This document shows, one piece after another, positions 58,447-64,000 of a stretch of DNA of 64,000 nucleotides (position 1 is the first letter of the stretch; every line of letters begins with the position of its first letter). The notes under the pieces were generated by a model that was given only the letters and a program-made list of their open reading frames with translations, searched no databases and was not told where the DNA came from. The position numbers and the translations under genes were made by a program. The DNA is taken from positions 110,826-174,825 of the forward strand of contig CAJWBE010000003.1 of assembly GCA_913020045.1 (NCBI GenBank), written 5' to 3'. Source of the stretch: an uncultured Oleiphilus sp. Lineage in GTDB: Bacteria; Pseudomonadota; Gammaproteobacteria; Pseudomonadales; Oleiphilaceae.

Positions 58447-60998
58447 TGAGAAATACTATGGTATTTGCAATTCAGCTTAGGTGTCTTGCCGCCGCTTTGA
58501 TCGCAGTGCTTTGTTCGGCTGCAAATGCAGAGCTTCGAGCAATGGAGGATGAGGCGCTGTCCGGTGTAAGTGGGCAGGCAGGGATTACTCTGGATTTAGA
58601 GGCCAATGTTGGAATTGAGGAAGCGGCCTACTTTGAAGATGGCAATGGTATTGCTCTTCAGGGCGTGAGGCTTGCTTCGAGTATCGACCCAGATGGTTAT
58701 GCTGAGTTTAGAATGCTTTTTGATATCTTGGCAGATGGTAGTCTAGTAATTGACTATAAATCAGGCAACGTGGCGCGCTTTGAAATAGAGGAAATTCGAT
58801 TCGTTGATACGCCCGGTATTAGCCCTCTTAGCGAAGCGCCTAGCATTGGCGGGTTGTTTTTTGATTTTGATATCGGCGGTAGTGCTCAGATACGTAATAC
58901 GGGTAATGGTCTGATAGGTCCTTCTTCGGTAGTGGGTGGGATTTATGATATCGATTTTTTGATAACACAGGGGCGTCTAGGCTATCGAACAAATGGAAAT
59001 GAGTTCTTTTTGGACGGAATGAGTTTGGCGGTGAGATCTTACGGCTCTGTTGTAGGCGCTACAGCAGCGGGCGAGTTAGCGGTGGATTTGCCTAACTTTT
59101 TGGCTGAGTTGAGTGTGGATGCTATTCGTTTCAGTGATAACCCTAATAATCACGGGGTTTCGAATGATGTTGATACGGGTTCAGAGCTTCCTAGTTATGG
59201 CAGTTTGTGGGCCTCGCTCGATTTGACCACTTCTTGGCGAGCGCTTGCTGCGGGTCGAGTTGGTACTCAGGGTTTAACTATTAATTCGCAAACTACAATC
59301 AATTCCCTTGACCTGGCCTGGGGGGACGATACTGATTGGGGGGCTATTGGTTATTGGGCTGGTGTGTTGGGTGTGACTGGGCAGATTGATGTTACGTCTT
59401 TGACTGTGGATGTTTTGGAGGATCCGGATGCGCTTACTGATCCTGCTAAAGATTATGGGGTTGGATTGGCGCTTGCCTTCGAATCTGTTCGTGTAGGTCT
59501 TTATGCTCAGGATTTGGTCTTGGGTGATACCAAGCTTGATATTGATTCCTACTTGTCTGGTGCGGGCTCTGTTTCGTCTATTGGCTCTGTCGGTGTTAAC
59601 TTGTTCTTTGCGGACGCTTTGTACGATGGTCGTTCTTATACGAATAGCTTTTATTTGCAGTCGGGAGGCAATGCTGCGGCAGGATATCAAGGATTGAGAC
59701 TTGATACTCAGATGAGCGTAGTGGGAGCGGGGAATGAGTCGAACTTTGTTTATGTCGATAATGGAAACGCGCTGATGATGAGTGAGTTTCAGGCGTATGC
59801 TGATGGTGATTTGACCCTGGATATTACTGCCCAGGGTGTTTTATTGGGCACAGAGTTCTATGACGGGCTAAGGGTTGGTTTTGAAGACTTCGCATTCGGT
59901 TACCGGTTTGGAGGTTTTAAGACGGGGGCGGATACGGGGGATATTGATGATTTGAAGTCTAGAGAGTCTCAGGCGGCGCGGTCTATTCCTGGTTTTGGTG
60001 GTGGTTTGTTTGGTTTGGCTGGTCAGCCCTCCTTGGAAGGTATCCTCAATGGGCATATCACGCTCGGGCCTGGTGGCAATGTCGGGCAGGAAGGCATTAC
60101 GGTGAATTCGGATATTTCTCTAACTCAGGGAGAGATGGCTACATACTTGGAGGGTGATGGCTCGTTTAGGGGTATGTGGTTGAGTGGTTTGAATTATGAT
60201 GTTCATTTGCGCGATATGATGCTGGATGTTACGGATCAGGGGCTTCGGATCTATGAAAGTGAGAGCTGGAGCAAAATGGATGTAACGGACTTTCGTATTG
60301 GTGATCGAGTATCGGGTGCGAGTTTTGGCCGCTTGATGTTTGAGACGTATGAGGTTGGTTCTGTGAGGACTATTTCTGCGGGCGGCGCTGGTCAGGTTTG
60401 TGTTGGCGGTACTGGTGCTGACCAAGCTGCTTGTGGTGCAGATGGAGGTCGTTGGGAGGATCGGGGCGATCAAGGCTTGACGATTTCTAGTGAACGCCAC
60501 TTCAAACAGAGTATAGAGGCTGAAGGCAAGCGTAATCGCTTTACGTGGGAAACCGGGCGAAACTTAGAAGGCACGGCTACGCCAGAGAATGGCACGGGTT
60601 TGCAACTGGTTTTTGATAACTTCACAACGAATGATGGAGATGGTATCACGGACGATTATGGTTTTAGGACTGACTATAATATAGATATTGCACAAGCCTA
60701 TGTCGTCAAAAAGACTGATGGTGCTGATAGCAATGGTGTGACCGGTAATAAGGGCGATGTTAAAGTAATGAATGGCGACGGCTCTTATCGGTATGAGGCT
60801 CCTTCGTCTTTGACGCCCGCCGATCTTAGTAGTTTGCCGGTAGGTATTGCGACAAGAAGTCGCACCCATTTTAAGGAGCTAGACTTTGAGAGTGTGAGGT
60901 TGGGCCACCCTGTTGGCGGCGAGTCAACTCTGCTCTACGGTCTAAAATTACAAAACTTTGATGTCACTACCGATATAACAACAACGCCTTTGAACTAG
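58443..60998 (+). CDS. Large exported repeat-like protein with GQxG-type signature, third of three
   Basis: Exported protein of 851 aa. Signal peptide ends AANA, followed by ELRAMEDEALSGVSGQAGIT. The long body alternates short beta segments with DG/GN turns and recurring phrases such as LSVDAIRFSDNP, EFRMLFDILADGS and GGLFFDFDIGGSAQIRNTG, suggesting a beta-solenoid or surface barrel. A cysteine pair at C653/C664 lies in a glycine-rich insertion. It may be the surface-exposed member of the set. Not recognised beyond the shared signature; a start one codon later is possible. Confidence 0.75.
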   Translation: MMRNTMVFAIQLRCLAAALIAVLCSAANAELRAMEDEALSGVSGQAGITLDLEANVGIEEAAYFEDGNGIALQGVRLASSIDPDGYAEFRMLFDILADGSLVIDYKSGNVARFEIEEIRFVDTPGISPLSEAPSIGGLFFDFDIGGSAQIRNTGNGLIGPSSVVGGIYDIDFLITQGRLGYRTNGNEFFLDGMSLAVRSYGSVVGATAAGELAVDLPNFLAELSVDAIRFSDNPNNHGVSNDVDTGSELPSYGSLWASLDLTTSWRALAAGRVGTQGLTINSQTTINSLDLAWGDDTDWGAIGYWAGVLGVTGQIDVTSLTVDVLEDPDALTDPAKDYGVGLALAFESVRVGLYAQDLVLGDTKLDIDSYLSGAGSVSSIGSVGVNLFFADALYDGRSYTNSFYLQSGGNAAAGYQGLRLDTQMSVVGAGNESNFVYVDNGNALMMSEFQAYADGDLTLDITAQGVLLGTEFYDGLRVGFEDFAFGYRFGGFKTGADTGDIDDLKSRESQAARSIPGFGGGLFGLAGQPSLEGILNGHITLGPGGNVGQEGITVNSDISLTQGEMATYLEGDGSFRGMWLSGLNYDVHLRDMMLDVTDQGLRIYESESWSKMDVTDFRIGDRVSGASFGRLMFETYEVGSVRTISAGGAGQVCVGGTGADQAACGADGGRWEDRGDQGLTISSERHFKQSIEAEGKRNRFTWETGRNLEGTATPENGTGLQLVFDNFTTNDGDGITDDYGFRTDYNIDIAQAYVVKKTDGADSNGVTGNKGDVKVMNGDGSYRYEAPSSLTPADLSSLPVGIATRSRTHFKELDFESVRLGHPVGGESTLLYGLKLQNFDVTTDITTTPLN

Positions 60999-61102
60999 TT
61001 TTTCAGCACTTCCCTTTTTTGTTTTCTCATTGCGATAACGAATTGTTAGTCGCTATACTTTCCTTCTGATTCTCTTTACTGGTGGACCGCGCTGTGGATT
61101 CC

Positions 61103-62053
61103 ATGTCGTTGATTTCTTTGTTGGCTGATGGTCAATTTCATTCGGGTTCCGCTCTTGGTTCGGCGTTAGGTGTCAGTCGCACCGCTGTTTGGAAGGCGTT
61201 GGCCGTTTTACCTGAATACGGTTTAGAGTTAGAGACGGTGAAAGGTAAGGGGTATCGCTTATCCTGCCCTGTTCAATTGCTAGATCAGGGTGTCATTCTG
61301 CACGGTATTGAGTCCCCTATTCGAAATCGTCTTTCCTTTACATTGCTTCCGGTTGTGGACTCTACCAATTCAGAATTGATGAGATTGGGGGAGGGTGAGG
61401 ATGAGTTTTCTGTGCTGTTGGCTGAGATGCAGACCAGCGGCCGTGGTCGAAGGGGGCGAGAGTGGGTGAGCCCTTTTGGTAAGAATGTTTATCTAAGTAT
61501 GGCGTTCGGTCTTCCCGGAGGGCCCGAGGTATTGGCTGGGTTGAGTTTGGTGGTTGGCCTGTCGTTATCGAAGGTGTTGAGTCGGCATGCCAATAAGGCG
61601 TTAAAGTTAAAGTGGCCGAACGATGTGATGATCGATGGGAGAAAGCTCGCTGGTGTTCTGGTGGAGTTGAAGGGGGAGGCCACGACTGCCTGGTCGGTGG
61701 TTCTTGGTGTCGGTTTAAATTATGACATGAAGGAAGATGGCGAAAATGGTATTGATCAGCCATGGGCGTCTTTACGAGATTTCTCTTCTGTTGGCAGAAA
61801 CGAGCTGATCGCGGAGATGATTCAGCAGCTGGTCGTTGACCTTGATCAATTTCGCCTGAGCGGCTTTTCTAGGTTTCGTGAAGAGTGGAATGATTTGGAT
61901 TTCTTTGCGGGTAAGGAGATTGGTGTTGTTGGTCAGGCTATTATTGGGCGCTCTTTGGGTGTAGATGCCAAAGGCAATCTAGTAATTGATGCTGCGTCAG
62001 GAAAACAAACAGTAAATGCGGGAGAGGTAAGTGTCCGAGCTCGTAGTGCTTGA
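61103..62053 (+). CDS. birA: Biotin--protein ligase / biotin operon repressor
   Basis: Attaches biotin to AccB and probably represses biotin genes, 316 aa. An N-terminal winged helix (SLISLLADGQFHSGSALGSAL, VSRTAVWKAL) precedes the ligase domain with GRGRRGREWVSPFGKNVYLS and KWPNDVMIDGRKLAGVLVE. In-frame GTG codons at 61082 and 61094 exist, but the ATG at 61103 matches the usual N-terminus. Overlaps coaX by 23 bases. Confidence 0.95.
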   Translation: MSLISLLADGQFHSGSALGSALGVSRTAVWKALAVLPEYGLELETVKGKGYRLSCPVQLLDQGVILHGIESPIRNRLSFTLLPVVDSTNSELMRLGEGEDEFSVLLAEMQTSGRGRRGREWVSPFGKNVYLSMAFGLPGGPEVLAGLSLVVGLSLSKVLSRHANKALKLKWPNDVMIDGRKLAGVLVELKGEATTAWSVVLGVGLNYDMKEDGENGIDQPWASLRDFSSVGRNELIAEMIQQLVVDLDQFRLSGFSRFREEWNDLDFFAGKEIGVVGQAIIGRSLGVDAKGNLVIDAASGKQTVNAGEVSVRARSA

Positions 62054-62786
62054 GGTTGATGCGGGTAACAGTAGTATAAAGTGGAGGATCGTAGAGTCCT
62101 CCTCCTTAATGGTTCGCGGCATTGTCCGGTGGTCTGAGTTATCTTCAGCCGGAGCATTTAATGATTTGCAGTCATTGGATTTTGGTAGAGTTGTGTTGGC
62201 AAGTGTTGCGGGTGAGGACAAAACAAATTCGTTATTGGCGGCTCTAGGTGATTGTTTCCCTTGCGTTGAGGTCGAGCGTGTCTATTCGGCTCAAGAAATG
62301 GGCGGTGTTCGCTTTGCATATGCTGATAGTTCGACTTTGGGGGTGGATCGCTGCTTGGCGATGGTCGCGTCTTATGCGGAGTTTAAATCTGGTGCATTAG
62401 TTCTAGATTGCGGCAGTGCTATGACTGCCGATTTTGTCGATGCGAGTGGTGGGCATCTTGGGGGATATATTTTTCCAGGGTTGCGGCTTTTAAAGCAGGG
62501 CTTGCAAGTAGGGACGGCATGTGTGCCTACCGATCAGGCGCAAGGTTTAGAGCTTTTGCCTGGATCATCTACCAAGTCATGTGTGGATAGGGCGATAAGT
62601 TTAATGGTTCGTTCGACGCTTTTGTCCTTATTGGAATATTCGGACTCTGTTGGGGTTAATTGTATTGTAATTACTGGTGGTGACGCAGATTGGGTGGCGG
62701 GGTTGGTCGATGTTGAATTTCATTATCGCCAAGACTTGGTGCTGGATGGTTTGTCGTTAATGGGTGTCTCGGAGAAAGTTCTGTGA
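62031..62786 (+). CDS. coaX: Type III pantothenate kinase
   Basis: First step of coenzyme A synthesis, 251 aa, ASKHA fold. Motifs: LEVDAGNSSIKWRIV (phosphate loop), TLGVDRCLAMVAS and LDCGSAMTADFVDASGGHLGG (active-site aspartate). GTG start at 62031 inside the birA end, the usual birA-coaX arrangement. Confidence 0.95.
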   Translation: MSELVVLEVDAGNSSIKWRIVESSSLMVRGIVRWSELSSAGAFNDLQSLDFGRVVLASVAGEDKTNSLLAALGDCFPCVEVERVYSAQEMGGVRFAYADSSTLGVDRCLAMVASYAEFKSGALVLDCGSAMTADFVDASGGHLGGYIFPGLRLLKQGLQVGTACVPTDQAQGLELLPGSSTKSCVDRAISLMVRSTLLSLLEYSDSVGVNCIVITGGDADWVAGLVDVEFHYRQDLVLDGLSLMGVSEKVL

Positions 62787-63403
62787 AGTTGCTGATGTAT
62801 GTGTTGCTGCTTCTTAATCTCGCTCTCGCTCTGGGGCAGTGGCTTGAGTATCGAAAAGTAAAAGTGTTGCCTGAGTTTTCAAAAGTTGCCGGCGTCGATC
62901 ACATTGAGCTACTGGCAGGCGGGAGCACGGATGTTGCGCGTCAAGAATGCTGGCTGCTCGGGCCAATGCCTAGCGAGTCTCAAGCTGTGGCGGTACGTAA
63001 TGATGTCGCTCGGGTTGACTATTTTGCTGAATTAGTTAGCAGCGATATTCAAAAGGCGCCTGGTTACTGGGTGTATTTTGGTCCATTGGCTAGTTACGAC
63101 GACTCTTTGGTTCAGCTTAAGGAGTTTAAGTCCAAAGGGATTGATAGCTTCATAATTGGAGAGCCGCGGTTAAAGGGGTCAATCTCTTTGGGGGTCTTTA
63201 ATAACATTGATTCTGCTAGGCGGATGACGGCGATAATGATGAGAAAGGGCTATCAGGTGAAAATGGCCGAAATACCGAAGTATGATAAAGAGTATTGGGT
63301 CTCCCTCAGAGTGCCTGAAAAGCCTGAGTTGAAGGGGGAGTTCGAGGTCTTTTTAGAGCAAGAAAAAAAGCAATTTGATGCCCGTAAAGTTTTTTGCAAA
63401 TGA
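62783..63403 (+). CDS. SPOR domain-containing protein
   Basis: Exported or membrane-anchored protein of 206 aa with an N-terminal hydrophobic segment (about 1-20) and a C-terminal SPOR-like region (GYWVYFGPLASYDDSLVQLKEF, GSISLGVFNNIDSARRMTAIM, given as fragments), which binds denuded peptidoglycan at division sites. GTG start overlaps the coaX stop (GTGA). The third gene of the birA-coaX unit. Confidence 0.85.
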   Translation: MKLLMYVLLLLNLALALGQWLEYRKVKVLPEFSKVAGVDHIELLAGGSTDVARQECWLLGPMPSESQAVAVRNDVARVDYFAELVSSDIQKAPGYWVYFGPLASYDDSLVQLKEFKSKGIDSFIIGEPRLKGSISLGVFNNIDSARRMTAIMMRKGYQVKMAEIPKYDKEYWVSLRVPEKPELKGEFEVFLEQEKKQFDARKVFCK

Positions 63404-63406
63404 CGG

Positions 63407-63435
63407 TTGCATCTAAAAAATGTTTCACTTACTAT
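63407..63435 (+). promoter_or_regulatory. tRNA operon promoter
   Basis: TTGCAT (63407-63412), 17 bases, TACTAT (63430-63435), followed by a GC-rich discriminator AGCGCCCTC, typical of stringently controlled tRNA promoters. A CCCTC/GAGGG hairpin (63440-63444, 63452-63456) lies in the leader before the first tRNA. Confidence 0.78.
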
Positions 63436-63462
63436 AGCGCCCTCTCAAAACGAGGGTGCAGG

Positions 63463-63538
63463 GCTGGTGTAGCTCAGTCGGTAGAGCAACGCACTTGTAA
63501 TGCGTAGGTCGGGGGTTCGATTCCGTCCACCAGCTCCA
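63463..63538 (+). tRNA. tRNA-Thr (TGT)
   Basis: 76 bases with encoded CCA. The acceptor GCTGGTG pairs with CACCAGC; anticodon TGT in CACTTGTAATG; T-loop GGTTCGATTCC. First of the conserved Thr-Tyr-Gly-Thr-tuf unit. Confidence 0.97.
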
Positions 63539-63581
63539 TTTTTTTTTGAGAGTTTGAGGGTCGTTAAAGCGGTTCTCGCTT

Positions 63582-63665
63582 GGAGGGGTTCCCGAGTGGC
63601 CAAAGGGATCAGACTGTAAATCTGACGCGCAAGCTTCGGTGGTTCGAATCCACCCCCCTCCACCA
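63582..63665 (+). tRNA. tRNA-Tyr (GTA)
   Basis: 84 bases with encoded CCA and a long variable arm. Acceptor GGAGGGG pairs with CCCCTCC; anticodon GTA in GACTGTAAATC; T-loop GGTTCGAATCC. Confidence 0.97.
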
Positions 63666-63677
63666 AAGTATTTTGTG

Positions 63678-63752
<75 letters not shown>

Positions 63753-63769
63753 GTAAATTATTTAATGTT

Positions 63770-63845
63770 GCTCATATAGCTCAGTCGGTAGAGCACTACC
63801 TTGGTAAGGTAGAGGTCACCGGTTCAATTCCGGTTATGAGCTCCA
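63770..63845 (+). tRNA. tRNA-Thr (GGT)
   Basis: 76 bases with encoded CCA. Acceptor GCTCATA pairs with TATGAGC; anticodon GGT in CCTTGGTAAGG; T-loop GGTTCAATTCC. Confidence 0.97.
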
Positions 63846-63910
63846 GTATACTATTAGTTTTGCGTGGTCTGCGCTCGTTGGGGCAAAGTCACCAATTGAG
63901 CGATTCTTGA

Positions 63911-64000
<90 letters not shown>

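Noticed and set aside
59274..59690. 138-aa minus-strand frame within the large exported protein, and similar ones at 60120-60869
   Set aside because: Antisense open frames produced by codon bias; low-complexity Thr/Ile/Asn-rich translations and no ribosome sites.

Overview
The window is a stretch of a gammaproteobacterial chromosome. The gene order trkH-trkA-rsmB-fmt-def, the LysM protein-dprA-tsaC-hemF-aroE run, the accB-accC-prmA-dusB-fis-purH-purD run and the tRNA-Thr/Tyr/Gly/Thr-tuf unit all fit this class. An Mrp-type cation/proton antiporter and a PomAB-like (sodium-type) flagellar stator suggest a marine or salt-adapted member near the Pseudomonadales/Cellvibrionales. No rRNA, CRISPR array, insertion sequence, prophage or integrase was found. 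Nearly all of the window is dense housekeeping DNA.

Layout. 1-5.4 kb (minus): mrpA(B)-C-D-E-F antiporter operon, with mrpF cut by the window edge. 5.7-7.7 kb (plus): a TAXI-type solute-binding protein coupled to a membrane fatty-acid desaturase. 7.7-17 kb (minus): glyS/glyQ, a YtoQ-like protein, trkH/trkA potassium uptake, rsmB, fmt, def. 17.2-23.9 kb (plus): LysM protein, dprA, tsaC, hemF, aroE, a pomAB-like stator pair and a PA4642-like protein. 23.9-26.8 kb: gamma-carbonic-anhydrase-like protein, prlC, yheV-like protein. 27-34.4 kb: aa3-type cytochrome c oxidase cluster (coxB, coxA, cox11, coxC, DUF2909, SURF1, SCO-like protein, cyoE). 34.4-37 kb: small unknown proteins, an unknown lipoprotein and a DEDD exonuclease. 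37.2-41.4 kb (plus): queC, DUF938, apaH, DUF423, thiS, thiG, slmA. 41.4-51.6 kb (minus): inositol-phosphatase family, purD, thioesterase, purH, fis, dusB, DUF3426, prmA, accC, accB, aroQ. 51.8-56.7 kb: a REC-REC-GGDEF diguanylate cyclase divergent from a LapD-like degenerate GGDEF/EAL receptor and a DUF2333 protein. 56.8-61 kb: a three-gene operon of related exported proteins. 61.1-63.4 kb: birA, coaX, SPOR protein. 63.4-64 kb: four tRNAs and the start of tuf.

Most interesting points. (1) The 441-bp gap before cyoE, where heme A synthase (COX15/ctaA) normally sits, holds what reads as a decayed COX15 remnant spread over three frames with stops and a large deletion. (2) Three exported proteins of very different length (354, 180 and 851 aa) share one mature N-terminal signature, are joined by identical start/stop overlaps, and lie behind a near-consensus promoter whose -35 box is inside a perfect 9-bp inverted repeat. 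(3) This operon follows an apparently catalytically dead LapD-like c-di-GMP receptor that faces an intact diguanylate cyclase, with no LapG protease or LapA adhesin in view. A c-di-GMP-linked surface system is possible here, but that link is inference from proximity only.
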